From: Azolla caroliniana
Taxonomy: Eukaryota; Polypodiophyta
Length of the DNA stretch: 64,000 bases
Reading direction: 5' to 3'
Assembly (NCBI GenBank): GCA_043228905.1
Contig: JBHGNT010000003.1
Span: 11,842,001-11,906,000 of the forward strand
Part shown: in pieces, positions 42,477 to 54,422 of the stretch
Layout: each line of letters begins with the position of its first letter
Position numbering within the stretch: position 1 is the first letter of the stretch
Translations under genes and position numbers: made by a program
Notes under the pieces: model-generated
Database searches by the model: none
Told to the model about the DNA's origin: nothing
The model's input: only the letters and a program-made list of their open reading frames with translations

Positions 42477-42488
42477 GCTTTAATACCA
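42477..42488 (-). promoter_or_regulatory. primer binding site of D
   Basis: Minus strand TGGTATTAAAGC, two changes from the initiator-Met form TGGTATCAGAGC, adjoining the 5' LTR. Confidence 0.82.
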
Positions 42489-42931
42489 TGTCAAGAATCG
42501 ATGGTGATTCTTGTGCAACGGAATAGATGTGCGTTATGTGCGTATATGTGTGAGAGAAAAAAAGAGAGGAGAGAAAAGACAACTCAAAGTAGACAAATGA
42601 GAGGAAAATAGAATACTCAAGAAGGTGTATATTTCACAAGTAGAATAACAAGGAGTGACAACCGACTTGATATGAAGTATGAGGAGGGTGCTTTATATAT
42701 AGTCACCCTCTCCCTTCATTAACTAACTACAACAACCACTCTCTCTTGGGGAATGTGAAGACTCATAGTCATGGGGAATATGTAACTCATTAGTTATGTG
42801 TCATAGCATATGATTCTATGACACGTAGTTAATGTGTAGAGAGTAGTGGTGTGACTCTTGACCTTTGAGTAATCATAGATTCTCAAAAGGTGTGTTCACA
42901 CGTTGCACTATGTTGAGCTTGATTCTCAACA
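42489..42931 (-). repeat. 5' LTR of D
   Basis: 443 bp; lacks a ~21-bp segment present in the 3' LTR, otherwise similar. Confidence 0.9.
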
Positions 42932-43044
42932 ATGAATAACTTTGGAAACTTAGAGAGAAGACAAATAAAACTTAGATCCGCTTCTCCTTGGACCTCGTTT
43001 GAAATCATCATCTTTTTTCCCTTTAAAGTGATAATGTCATCTTC

Positions 43045-43423
43045 GCGGAAGATTATGTGATATGTGTGTGTATGTGTGTGAGAGGAAGAGAGAGAGGAAG
43101 ATACACTTATGAAGAAAACAAGATGGGAGATGATTAACTCTATATTAAATTAGCATTATCATCATCAAATACAAAAATACCCACAAAGAGGTATATATAC
43201 ATCTCATGTGCAAAGATGCACATGTGTGAGTAGAATATAGATACTAAGGTGTAAGTCCTATATTAAATGTACTTAGGAGTAGAAGATCTAGAATATCCCA
43301 CTTAAGTACAAGGTCCTATTTAAGGCGGTATAGTCAACACTCCTAACTAGATTCTATCTAGGTAACTACGAAGTTACATGGTTGACTAAATAACTAAACT
43401 AAGTTGAGCTTGATCTCTCAACA
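43045..43423 (-). repeat. 3' LTR of G, truncated
   Basis: Aligns with 46510-46901; preceded on the minus strand by the polypurine motif at 43424-43438 (GAGCTTGAGGGGGCG). Confidence 0.88.
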
Positions 43424-43426
43424 CGC

Positions 43427-44160
43427 CCCCTCAAGCTCAAGTGTGAGGCGTCCGAAATCCGCTTTGGCTTTCGTCGGCTTCGTGTGCTTCCGTTCGGCCT
43501 TCAGCTTTCTTCGTCGTGGCAATTTCGGTTCCTCCCCCTCAAGCCGGTGACAAAGGCTTGTAGTGTGGGGGCGAAGGTCGACTACTTCCACCCATCGTGG
43601 GTTACGAACTGTTTCGGTGGAGCTCTTGGGCTCTTGTTCGGTTGCTACCTTCATCGCGAAGGCATAGTGATTGGCCATGTACTCGTTGTAGCCGAGCCGA
43701 GTGACGAGGTTCTTAGCTCTAGTTGAGTGTCGCAGTTTTTCCCTCGCCGATGTGAGCGCCTTCTTTGCTCCGGGTGTCTGCATGATGGATACACCAAACT
43801 CACTGTCTAGTGAGTGAGCCGACACATCCAAATCATTGTTGTCAAGGTGGTCGACTTCGTATTCGGGCATCTTACCTTTGCCATTCTCCAAGTTCAGACT
43901 TGGCCGTGATGTGCTTGGGTCGCGCGGAGGCTCTTGTGGCCCACTAGGCCTTGCCGTAATCGAACTTTCTTCAAACATGTGTTCAAAGTGATCTCCATCT
44001 TCTACCTCTTGTTCGGCGGATTCCGGATCGAGCGGAGTCAGAGTCGAAGTTGTCTCTGGGGCATACCAAGATGCAGACTCGTCGTAGACTACGTCTCGAC
44101 TTACCCGAACCACTCGGGTAGAAGGGTTGTAGCACTTGTATGCCTTCTTCTCGGACGACT
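43427..44160 (-). pseudogene. integrase C-terminus fused to element tail, G
   Basis: An open frame (SRDVVYDESASWY, MFEESSITARPSGPQEPP, GYNEYMANHYAFAM, NPRWVEVVDL) where the reverse transcriptase should start, but it switches at about 43575 to tail sequence (RLTLELEGAC) ending at the polypurine tract. RT and RNase H, about 1.6 kb, were deleted while the frame stayed open. G could not replicate alone. Confidence 0.82.
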
Positions 44161-45478
44161 ATCCTATGAGGACACATTCCTCCAACTTCGCGCCAGGCTT
44201 CTATCGTTGTTTTTTCGGGATACGTACATTCACAATGCTTTCGAACACCTTGAGGTGTGACAAGGAGAACTAGTATGGACTTAGCTCATGCACTCCATTA
44301 GTGGTGCACCGGTTCATGAGATAGACGGTCGTGGATGCCGCGTCGGCCCAATAGAAGTTCGGCATGTGCTTCTCATGTAACATGGCCCGTACTACCTCGA
44401 GTATTTGCTGATTCTTCCTTTCGGCGACTCCATTTTTTGGGGGTGAGTGTCGGCATGAGAATTCTTTCCGAATGCCTTCACTTTGGAGGTAGGAGGTGAA
44501 TTCATCGGAGAAGTACTCTTTGCCTCCATCCAATCGTAGACATCGAATATGCCAACCGGTTTCTTTTTCGACTTGGCCCTTGAGCTTTTGGAAGTGGGAG
44601 AACACTTCCCTCTTCTTCGTCATCGGGAAGATCCACGCGTAGCGCGAGTAGTCGTGGATGAAGGTGACGTAGAATCGGCATCCGCCGATCGTCGGTGTTT
44701 GAGCCAGTCCCCATACATCTGAGTGTATGATGTCGAGGATGCCTTTGCTTGGGTAGCTCAGCTTCGGGAATGGGAGTCGATGTTGTTTGCCGAGTTGGCA
44801 TGCTTCGCACACTTGGTTGACTCATTTTGATTCAAAGGTCAGAAGTTTGATGACGATTCCCTTTGTTTGCATAGCTCGGAGCCGTTGGAGGTTTATGTGG
44901 CCGATTCTCTTGTGCCATAACTCGATATTTGTCTCAGTTTTGAGACCTTGGCATACATGGTCGATTTTACCTCGTTCGAATCGAGGATGAACATACGATC
45001 ATCTCTCCGTCCCTTGGCTATGAGTCAACCATCTTTCTTGATGACACAACCTTCGTTGTTGAAGCGAACTTGCATGCCTTGCTCCACGATTTGGCCGACC
45101 GAGACCAAATTCTTCATTATTGTGGGCACGTGCAAGACACTCTTGATGCAAGTTTGTTACCCTTCTTTCCCGAATGGGACATTGCCGATGTGCTGAATGG
45201 GATGTGTGGTGTCGTCTCCCGTCTCTATGAAGTCGGGTTGGTCCGGCGTTCGTAAGTCACAAAACCACTCTTGGTGTGACGTCATATGATGTGACGCGCC
45301 GGAATCAATGAACCACACGTGTTCCAAATTGGAGGTGCTTGCGGAGTCAGAGGCCATCATACAGTTCACTCTATGCCTCATTATGAATAGTCCTCCGTAG
45401 TCGTCGTATTCGGAGTTGGTGGTGTAATTCATGAGTTGTCAACTTGTCGAAGCCGACTCACTTCTTCTTTTTTGGCAC
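44161..45478 (-). pseudogene. protease and integrase of G
   Basis: The minus strand gives HVWFIDSGASHHMTSHQEWF (protease Asp near 45305), a frame break, the pre-integrase zinc finger (CEACQLGKQHR near 44800), the DDE core with HSDVWGLAQT, RLDGGKEYF and NGVAERKNQQI, and MNRCTTNGVHELSPY to 44270. All three DDE residues are visible but stops separate the domains. Confidence 0.88.
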
Positions 45479-46287
45479 TACTCCTCGCGGTGGCCGATTT
45501 TTCCGCAATAGTTGCAAGTTACGGGCCTCATTTGCCGACCTTGTTGAACATGGAAGCTCCCCCTTCTTCTGAAGGTTCCTCGATGGCTTCCGTGAAGGTT
45601 TGAGTTCCCTTCGTGTGATGGGCCGAATTGGCCTCTTCTACCATCGTGACCTCGTCCTCGGCCACCGTCCGAACTTGAGAAGAACATTTGTCCTTCCGAC
45701 GTCTTTGTCTTGGTTTGGACGTGGTTCTCTTCGACCAATAACATTGATTGGAGGTCGAAGAATGAAGGAGGGTTTTCTCTCACCAAGATTGTCGTCCATA
45801 ATGGATCGAATCGTTGTGCAAGGCCACCCATGCATACTTGAACCATCTCGTCTTCATCGACATTTATGTTGATGGAGCCAAGCGAGTCGGAAGTGCTCTT
45901 GATTTTGGCAGTGTAGTCCGACATGGACATATCTTTTTGCCAAATGTTGTTCAACTCTTGTCGGAGTTGAAGCTTTCGGGCGGTCATATTGGCAACGAAC
46001 ATCTTCTTCTAGTTCCCCCACTCCTCTTTAGGCTTCTTGGCGTCTCGAATGTGGCTAAACATGTGGTCATCGACACATGTTGCCAAGCAATACATGACTC
46101 GACTCGCCGCTTGCTCCCATGTTCCGTAGTCAGTGTTCTTTGAGTTGGGTCGATTTTCTTGTGCGTTGTTGATGTAGCTCCAATACCCTTGGCCGACAAG
46201 GTATTGGGTCATCTTGTACTCCCAAGATGAATAATTGCTCTAGTCTAGCTTTTCACTAGGGGGCGAGCTACCCATTTGTGTGTTCAT
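45479..46287 (-). pseudogene. gag of G with zinc knuckle
   Basis: The ATG at 46287 starts MNTQMGSSPPSEKLD, then a stop, SSWEYKMTQYLVGQGYWSYI, TARKLQLRQELNNIWQKDMS and an Arg/Gly-rich segment. The knuckle CNYCGKIGHREE is followed by a TAG just before its last Cys. Close relative of the D gag. Confidence 0.87.
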
Positions 46288-46444
46288 TTTGATGTAGTGT
46301 CTTCCTTTTTCGATTTCCTTCCCTCGATCACATACTCGTGCTACGTAGCGGCACTACGGTAGCGGATAGCCGGAATTTTTCGTCGGTGTTTCAAACACAC
46401 AATTACGAAGAGGTGGATGGGCTTAGTGGATGTGCTAAACCACA

Positions 46445-46457
46445 CACTCTGATACCA
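46445..46457 (-). promoter_or_regulatory. primer binding site of G
   Basis: Minus strand TGGTATCAGAGTG next to the 5' LTR, initiator-Met type. Confidence 0.9.
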
Positions 46458-46901
46458 TGTTAAGAATTAGGTAATTAAGCAAGGGTTAATTAGTACCTAA
46501 TTATGTGATTAAGTTAAGTGCGGAAGATTATGTGATATGTGTGTGTGTATGCATGAGAGGAAGAGAGAGAGGAAGATACACTTATGAACAACACAAGATG
46601 GGGGATGATTAACTCTATATTAAATTAGCATTATCATCATCAAATACAAAAATACCCACAAAGAGGTATATATACATATCATGTGCAAAGGTGCACATGT
46701 GTGAGTAGAATATAGGTACCAAGGTGTAAGTCCTATATTAAATGTACTTAGGAGTGGAGGATCTAGAATATCCCACTTAAGTACAAGGTCCTATTTAAGG
46801 TGTTATAGTAGTCAACACTCCTAACTAGATTCTATCTAGGTAAGTACAAAGTTACATGGTTGACTAAATAACTAAACTAAGTTGAGCTTGATCTCTCAAC
46901 A
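46458..46901 (-). repeat. 5' LTR of G (444 bp)
   Basis: Ends TGTTGAGAGATC and TTCTTAACA on the minus strand; minus-strand TATA region near 46665. Confidence 0.9.
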
Positions 46902-47460
46902 ATCATTTTCCCTAAGCATTCAACGAGTGGCTGGCCAAATGTTTCACAAACACAGCAACAATGAAGGTGCAAGCGGCATGATTGAACTTGCCGACACCGA
47001 ATCATCCTCGCATACATTAGTGGAAAGAGGGGAGGATTCGACAGCATTCTCCACATTGGAGGAAACGAAAAGTGATTATGGTTCATACAAAGATTTGTCC
47101 AACAGCCAAGTGTCCATTTTAACTACTGTTCCAATCACAGTTCTCCAAACGAGCATGTAGAAGCAACCTTGACACCACCAGCATTCGCAAAGACTTCACT
47201 ACAAACTCGAGCTCACGCAGTCAACCGATGTAAATACAATTTATTGAATACATCAACAGTGTCGGTATGAAATTTTGAGTCGAGAGAAGATAGAAGGCCG
47301 GAGGAAGACCGATTCCGGCCGGTAGACAGATTTCGACAAGAAGATAGGTATTGGCAAAATGACAGACCCCGGTATACGAAGAGATTTCAACCGGATGAGC
47401 ACTGGTGTGATCGTCGTGAGCTATACGAGAGGGATTACTCACCATAATATGATAGGGAAT

Positions 47461-48018
47461 TGTTATGGGCATGACCATATAATATCTCGTGGTGAGAATT
47501 TACCATAATATTCTAGACAACAAAAGAAACATTGGAACATGAGCTCTGAAACCAACTATTAGAGATATGATCTAATGTAAGCGTATGATAAGGAGAAAAG
47601 AATGATAGATAGATAGATAGATAGAAAGGAGAGAGAGAAAGAAGGGTGTCGATACACCCGACCACCCCCGAGCGAAGGGATCGAGACGGACTCAAGCCTC
47701 AATCGGCGTCCCATACCACCGTTGTGGCGTCGAGTCGTAACTGGTGCTAGCGCGCTCGCTACAAGAGTTGAAGCACCACGAAACAGAGTCGACATGTTCA
47801 AAAGATGATGAAATGATGGTAGCTAGGCCTCTTATTTATAACGATACCCAAGGCCCCCAGGCAAGTTCACACTTGGCCTAATGGGTTGTCTCAATCCCGA
47901 GGATTAAAAGTAATCCTCCCCTTCTTTACACTCTCGTTTAACCCTCACACTTATCCACGTGTATAGAATACTGCGGTAAATTCTCACCACGAGATATTAT
48001 ATGGTCATGCCCGTAACA
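47461..48018. mobile_element. element K: F-family insertion with inverted LTR ends
   Basis: The left 57 bp are the start of an F-family LTR in plus orientation (TGTTATGGGCATGACC). The rest, read on the minus strand from 48018, is a nearly whole LTR, the primer site region (TTGGTTTCAGAGC) and about 30 bp of element leader. Both outer ends are therefore LTR starts (U3). Flanks GGAAT (47456-47460) and GGAAC (48019-48023) look like a target duplication with one change. Confidence 0.82.
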
Positions 48019-48265
48019 GGAACGATGAGCCAACAAACGACCCTTCGGCAATAATAACCGACAGGGTTATGCTTATCATTGCTAGAATTATGATCAAAGG
48101 CTGTTTGAGGATAATTGGCAAGGGAATTGTAGATTCCCGCCGCAAGATAATAGAAGAGCTCCCGACGATAGGAGACGACCTCGAAATGCCAAGACATTCC
48201 AATTTACAATCCTCCAGTCAAGATGAGATGGCGCAGCCAACTTTTGGCCCACAACCTACAGTTAT

Positions 48266-48720
48266 TGTTACGGGCATGACCATATAATATCCCGTGGTGA
48301 GAATTTACCATAGTATTCTATACACGTGGATAAGTGTGAGGGTTAAACGAGAGTGTAAAGAAGGGGAGGATTACTTTTAAATCCTCGGGATTGAGACAAC
48401 CTATTAGGCCAAGTGTGAACATGGCTGGGGGCCTTGGGTATCGCTATAAATAGAGGCCTAGCTACCCTCATTTCATCATCTTGTTGACTACGTCGAGACT
48501 CTGTCTTGTGGTGGGTCAACTCTTGAAGCGAGCGCGCCAACACCAGGTATGACTCGACGCCACGGCAGTGGTATGGGACGTCGATCGAGGCTCGACTCTG
48601 TCTCGATCCCTTCGCTCAAGGGTGGTCGAGTGGATCGGCACCCTTCTTTCTCTCTCTCCTTTCTATCTAGATCTATATTCTATCCTTATCTAATGCTTAC
48701 ATTAGTCTATGTCTCTAATA
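48266..48720 (+). repeat. 5' LTR of F
   Basis: 455 bp; TATA box GCTATAAATAGAGG near 48443. Confidence 0.95.
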
Positions 48721-48722
48721 AT

Positions 48723-48734
48723 TGGTATCCGAGC
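48723..48734 (+). promoter_or_regulatory. primer binding site of F
   Basis: TGGTATCCGAGC, one or two changes from the initiator-Met form, 2 bp after the LTR. Confidence 0.9.
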
Positions 48735-50401
48735 TCATTTTCTAATGTTTCTTTTGTTGTGTTTTGTGTTCTTGACTGATGGCGATCTATTTACGTGTGT
48801 TCGGCCTTCATGCAAACAAGGATCAACAAAGGAACTTCGGTAATCTTTCTTGTTTTTTCTATTCTGTCTTCTCCCAATTTAATCATGTGTATGGTTAATA
48901 TGTAATTTTTTTTTATAGATTCAATGATGTTGTAGTGGTAATTACCTGGTTATATAAAACGTTTACATATGTGTACATGGTCAATACCTCATTTGATGTA
49001 TATTGAATATGTGATGAGTGTCGTATGCGCACGAGGTTAATACCTCAATTGCGTACTACGTTGACAAACATATGTTACGTTTGCATATGAGGTCAATACC
49101 TCAATTCGTTGTAAATGATATGCATTTGGTTTCATATGTGTAAGAGGTCAATACCTCAATTGCGTATTACGATTAACCCTTATTTTTTGATGTCTCGTGT
49201 GCGTAGAGGTATATGCCTCGATTACATCATTTTTGGCTATTAAATATAATGATTTCTTTAATATAGGCATATGTGGTCACGTGTATACGTAGTTGATCGT
49301 ATATATGTGATAATATACATATGTGTATATAAGTTATTACGTGATTTTAAATCGAATGTTTTCCTTTTCGAGGAAAGGATCTTGGTGGTCGTCCTCACAT
49401 TTTTGTGAGAATAGCGTTGTCACCATCCCTTTTTTCAACAATTTTTTATTGTTGAAATCCCGGTTGGTGACTTCAATATTTCGTTACGTAAAGAAACGCT
49501 TATAGCCATAATGATGTTGAGTACATAGGGCTTGACCCACTTCATGTGAGGTCGCTCCTATGACACATGTATCCAACATCCCTCCCTCATTACATGGATA
49601 CGATGCCACCATGAGATCATTCTTACAAGAGGCATTCGTAATGACGTGACCATGCAATGGGCCACGTGGGCCTACTACGAAAAGAGGGCTCATTTGGCTT
49701 GACCATTAGGTTGCACATTGGCGTATGCCATCGTAATTACGAGATTTGAGGTTAGGTAATGTACCAACATAGTTGTAGTAAATGAGGGCGAAATAAGGAC
49801 TCTTGACATATATGTTTCTTTTAAAAAAACATATATGGGCAAATGCCTCGCATATATCTTATACGCATGAAACATTAAACATTCAAAGAAGAGCAATCTA
49901 CTTGGTTGGCTCAAGTGTTTAATGTATTTGTTCTCAAGGTCTCGAGTTCAAATATGACCAAGACCATACAACATCGTTGATACATATGACTATAACACAT
50001 GTTTAGACTTGAGGTCTAAGTGCGCTTCGGGGTCCTCGTAATAGGACTTAAAGAGCCGAAACCACATATGTGGGCACAGAAACATAGTTTATTGTTAACA
50101 TTTTTTTCGTGTATAAATTACTCATGACGCGGACATACATGGTTGAGCCTCGGGGAGCCGCCACGAAAAAATCGATATAGAGATCAGGGAAAGACATTTA
50201 TTTGTCACCCCCATGGTTTTTAAAACACCTTTGTGTTACCATAGTAATCTGATCTTGAACCTCATCTCATACGTCTAGAGAGGTATTGACGTGAGATAAT
50301 GATATCGATTAATGTTCACCCATGATATGTTTACATCACAACATGATGTTATGACTATCTCTCTAACCTTATCCTATTTCTTTTCCAAAAATAATCATTT
50401 A
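48735..50401 (+). other. long untranslated leader of F
   Basis: About 1.7 kb without a convincing frame. It contains a series of short inverted repeats every 55-62 bp at 48977-49219 and otherwise AT-rich unstructured sequence. A leader this long is unusual for a gypsy element of this size. Confidence 0.75.
48977..49219. repeat. periodic GAGGTCAATACCTC hairpins
   Basis: Copies at 48977-48990 (variant), 49033-49046, 49089-49102, 49144-49157 and 49206-49219 (variant). Each forms a 5-bp stem with a 4-base loop. Most are followed by a version of AATTGCGTA. Spacing 56, 56, 55 and 62 bp. Confidence 0.85.
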
Positions 50402-51370
50402 ATGGCTCAAAATAACGACCCGATGTCATCCGCTCAAGCGGAAGGAACTCAAGGGAATCCTCTTGGACAAATGTCCATTGAGATGTATTTTTCGCAAATA
50501 ACCCAATACCTTAGTTTCACCGCTCAACAGATGACCGAACTTCGGCAATCTCAAAGTGCTCTCGAGGCACGTGTCATTAGTTTGCAACGTGAGACTAATA
50601 GACCTAATGAGTGACAAGGTGAACCATCGTTTGTCGTTAAGCCATTTACGGGAGACAAAAAGGAAAGAACCGAAGAAGCAATCTGCATGTGGTTGGGCCG
50701 ATGGGAGTCTCATTTTGAGCTCTATCCCACGCCAAATAGTACAAAGATTGCATATGTCAGCCAAGAACTAGGGGGTAAGGCTGCCGCCTGGTGGCGTGGG
50801 ATCCGTACTTTGGGGAAATTGCCCGATACCTTGACAGATTTTGTCACAATTTTCAAGGGCCAATTTCAGCAACCTCCCTCTCGAACCGAGGCAACACAAG
50901 CTTTAATGAACCTCTCTAGCAGGAAGTTTTCCTCGCTAGAAGACTATGTTCACCATGCTAGAACCCAAATCCCAAAATTGGGTCTAGAAGGGGACAATTG
51001 GTTAATAGCTTGTTTTGTCAATGGCATCCCCAATTCGAACTATCACTGGATAGTGCACGATAAGGATCCAAAATCCTTCAAAGAGGCCGTTGAAATAGTT
51101 CTTTGCTATCAACGTACTTCGAAGAAGGACCACAACAAAATCAACGAAGCGCTCGGGACTAAGCAGTTGCAATTCGTTGGGAAACACAAGACACCCAACG
51201 AATTCATGGATCGTGATTGTAAGCGACAACATCCTTTTTGCGTATTCTGCAAAAAGAAGGGTCATACAAAAGAACAATGTCGAAAGCTCCAACGAAAAGA
51301 GCACGACAGCAAAGCTAAAGCCGCAAACCATAAAGGTCAGATTCCTAATGTCCTTCAGGTCTATACACAT
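50402..51370 (+). pseudogene. gag of F
   Basis: ATG at 50402 (MAQNNDPMSSAQ). A TGA at 50612-50614 interrupts it, then the same frame continues with the gag capsid (KPFTGDKKERTEEAICMWLG, AAAWWRGIRTLGKL, FSSLEDYVHHART) and the zinc knuckle CVFCKKKGHTKEQC at 51239-51280. One stop only, so it is lightly decayed. Confidence 0.9.
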
Positions 51371-51946
51371 CATTTAAGTAATTGTCAATGTTCTTTCCCT
51401 CACTATGTATTGGGTCCCAATGATTTACTATGTGCAAACGGGTATATCAATGGATCTCCTGTACAATTTTTGTTTGATTCGGGAAGCTCACACAACTTTG
51501 TGAATGATCGTTTGGTTTAGATATGGGGAATCCAACCCACCGTAAGTGATCACACCTACACGGTGCACTTGGCTGATGGAAGAGTACAATACATCAACGG
51601 AGCGATTCATTCTTTAGGAATTTCTATTGATACTTACATAGAGGAAGTAAACTTCCATGTAATGAATCTTTGTACCACTGATGTAATACTGGGTTATCCC
51701 TGGTTTTATAATAAAAACTCTTCTTTATTTATTGATTGGGTTCATCATTCAATAACTTTTGTACTGAACGATTGTACTCATTTTATTCAATGTGTCAAAA
51801 AACAATCCCTCTCGATTGTTTCCTTGTGTCCATCAATATCCGAGTTGTCTTGTTCTACTCTATTTTATTGTGTACTTGATCCGGACATTCACGTTTACAA
51901 TATCGATAATGTCTCGATTCAATTAACATGTTTTGAACAACAATAA
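51371..51946 (+). pseudogene. protease of F
   Basis: VQFLFDSGSSHNFVNDRLV carries the retropepsin Asp at 51476-51478. A TAG follows at 51518-51520, then HLADGRVQYI and TTDVILGYPWFY (flap and second conserved turn), stop TAA at 51944. Same frame as gag. Confidence 0.88.
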
Positions 51947-53275
51947 CTTGATGAAATCTTAAATGATTTTCGTGATGTTTTTCTGAGTGAACTACCAAAT
52001 GGGTTACCTCCTAAACGTAATATAGACCACCGTATAGATATTGTACCTGGCGTTGCACCAATAAGTGTACCTCCTTATCGCTTAAGTCGATCTGAAGAGG
52101 ATGAGGTAGCTAAGCAACTCAAGGAGTATTTACGAATGGGTTATATACGTTATAGCAAATCTCCATGGGGGGCACCAGTTCTCTTGGTTAAAAAGAAAGA
52201 GGGCACATGGCGTATGTGTATTAATTACTGACACTTGAATAAAGTGACGATCAAGAATTCGTATCCATTGCCCCGGGCTGACGATCTAATTGACCGTCTC
52301 CAAGGAGCTCGGTATTTTACGAAACTTGATCTCCGTATTGGTTACCATCAAATTCGTATAAGTGAGGACGATGTTCCTAAAATGACATTTCGTACGTGCT
52401 ATGGCCATTATGAGTTTTTGGTTATGCCTTTTGGTTTGACCAATGCTCTGGCTACATTTCAACAAGAAATGAATGACATTTTCCGAGAACAACTTGGAAA
52501 ATTTGTCGTTATTTTCTTGGATGATATTTTAGTTTATAGTCGTACATTACAAGAACATGCTAAACATGTCCGCTTTGTTTTACAAACATTGCGTGACAAA
52601 CAGTTTTACACGAAGATCTCAAAATGTGAGTTCTTCAAGAAATCAATTACTTATCTAGGACATCTCATAACCGAACGAGGAGTTGAAATTGATCCTTCTC
52701 GCATCGAGAAAATCATGCTTTGGCCCACTCTTTAGAATATTCGAGAAGTTCGATCATTCCTTGGTTTTGTCAGGTTTTTGCGAAAATCCCTTCGTAATTA
52801 CTCCCAATTGACGACGTCGTTTACTGATCTTCTAAAAGGTCAAACGTGTAAGTCTACAAAACCTATTGTGTGGAATGCTACACTAGACCTCGCCTTTAAG
52901 GAACTCAAGGACCTGGTTTGCAAGGCTCCTTCACTTCTTTTACCCGATCCTTCAAAACCTTTTGAGGTTGAAACCGATGCAAGCGATTATGCTATAGGTG
53001 TTGTCTTATATCAAGATGGTAAACCAATAGCATTCGAGAGTAAGAAACTTGATTCTGCTCAATGTCGGTATACCGTTCAAGAAAAGGAATTATTTGCAAT
53101 TATACATGCGCTCAAAACATGGCGCCATTATCTTTATGGAAATTGCTTTGTGGTAACTACGGACCACGAGTCCTTGAAATATTTTGTGACCAACAAGACC
53201 TGAAAGGTCGTAAGGCACGATGGGTTGATCTCATCCAAGACTTTGATTTTTCCATATGATATCATAAAGGTTCCA
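51947..53275 (+). pseudogene. reverse transcriptase and RNase H of F
   Basis: Same frame as gag: FRDVFLSELPNGLPPKR, VPPYRLSRSEEDEVAKQL, VLLVKKKEGTWRMCINY, then a [39 protein letters not shown] and active-site FLDDILVYS (52514 onward). After TAG 52733 comes FLGFVRFLRKSLRNYSQL and RNase H (VETDASDYAIGVVLYQDGK, CRYTVQEKELFAIIHALKTW). A frameshift near 53200 precedes KGRKARWVDLIQDFDF. Confidence 0.92.
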
Positions 53276-54400
53276 TGAACATTGTCGTTGATGCACTAAG
53301 TTGCATCCGTGAAGTTAACATGCTTAGCTTCACTGAAATATCATTAGATCTTTATGATCTCCTTCGAGGGAAGTATCCTAATGACAATTATTTCGCAAAA
53401 TACTGGGCAAGAGTTGAGTCTGGAACAGACACCACCACATCCTCGAAGGAATACTTCCACATTGTTAACGGTCTGCTCTACCGTAATGGGAAGGTTTGTG
53501 TTCCAGATTTACCCGAGGTCAAAAAGAGGATTTTTTTTTAATGCCATGATGCACCCTCAGCAGGGCACCCTGGAATACATTGTACACTCGTTCTCATCTC
53601 CACTCAATTTTATTGGCCTAAGATGCGTCCTGACATACATAGCTATGTGACTAAATGTCACCAATGTCAGGTTAGCAAAGCCGAGCGACTTAAAGCCGCA
53701 GGACTTTTACATCCCTTGGACATTCCCAATAATAAGTGGGAAAGTATATCAATGGATTTTATTGTTAGCCTTCCTCGCACCCAAAAAGGCCATGATGCCA
53801 TTTGGGTTGTGGTAGATAGACTAACTAAAATGGCCAGATTTATTGCTACTAAAACCATAGTAACAGCTCCTGAATTGGCTTACCAATTCATGCAAGATAT
53901 GTTGCATATTGCGTGAGATAATATAAAAACAGCTCAAGATAGAGCACGTTTTTATGCCGATCATCATAGGCAACCTCGTGTATTCAACCCTAGATAGAAG
54001 GTATTTTTACGTGTACCTCACAATTCTAAGACATTGTCTATGGGTAAGTGTGCTAAGTTAGCTCCACGGTTTTGTGAACCATTTACAATCCTCAAACGCA
54101 TTGGGTCATCAGCCTATCGTCTCGCTCTTCCCGATAGTGTTGAAATTCATCCAGTTTTTCATGTGAGTCGTCTAAAAGAACTTCTAGGTTTTGGCGATAA
54201 TACAGTTACAACTGAAACTCTGGTTACTTCTGAAGCATTATCTTCTAAATCACATGTACCAGAAAGAATTCTCGATGTTAAAACAAAAAAATTACGTATT
54301 AAAGAAATCTGAGAATTTAAAATAAAATGGATGGATAAATCAATAAAAGATGCCACATGGGAACGCGAAAATACTCTCAAAACTAACTTCCCTAACTTTC
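53276..54400 (+). pseudogene. integrase of F, core deleted, chromodomain-like tail
   Basis: Zinc-finger region remnants (CHQCQVSKAERLKAAG near 53655), then the first catalytic Asp in SMDFIVSLPRTQKGHDAIW (about 53750). At about 53915 it jumps to DRARFYADHHRQPRVF, so the second Asp and the Glu are deleted. The C-terminus has [20 protein letters not shown] and [14 protein letters not shown], and ends in IKWMDKSIKDATWERE, a chromodomain-like motif. Confidence 0.88.
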
Positions 54401-54422
54401 CATTGCAAGAGTGCAATGTTTT

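Larger units (their letters stand above)
27713..42931 (-). mobile_element. Ty1/copia element D (minus), carrying four nested insertions
   Basis: The minus-strand 5' LTR is 42489-42931 (443 bp) and the 3' LTR 27713-28177 (465 bp, extra 21 bp). Both start TGTTGAGAATC on the minus strand. The target duplication is ATGAG (27708-27712) versus ATGAA (42932-42936), one mismatch. Gag, PR, IN, RT and RH follow in copia order leftward. Subtracting element C, element E and two solo LTRs with their duplications leaves about 5.4 kb, the expected length of one copia element, which supports the reconstruction. Confidence 0.9.
43045..46901 (-). mobile_element. Ty1/copia element G (minus), RT-RNase H deleted
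   Basis: The minus-strand 5' LTR is 46458-46901 (444 bp, TGTTGAGAGATC...TTCTTAACA). The 3' LTR is truncated (43045-43423, lacking about 55 bp at its far end). Gag, protease and integrase are present but the frame passes from the integrase/RT linker straight to the 3' end. No target duplication can be shown because the left end is damaged. Confidence 0.88.
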
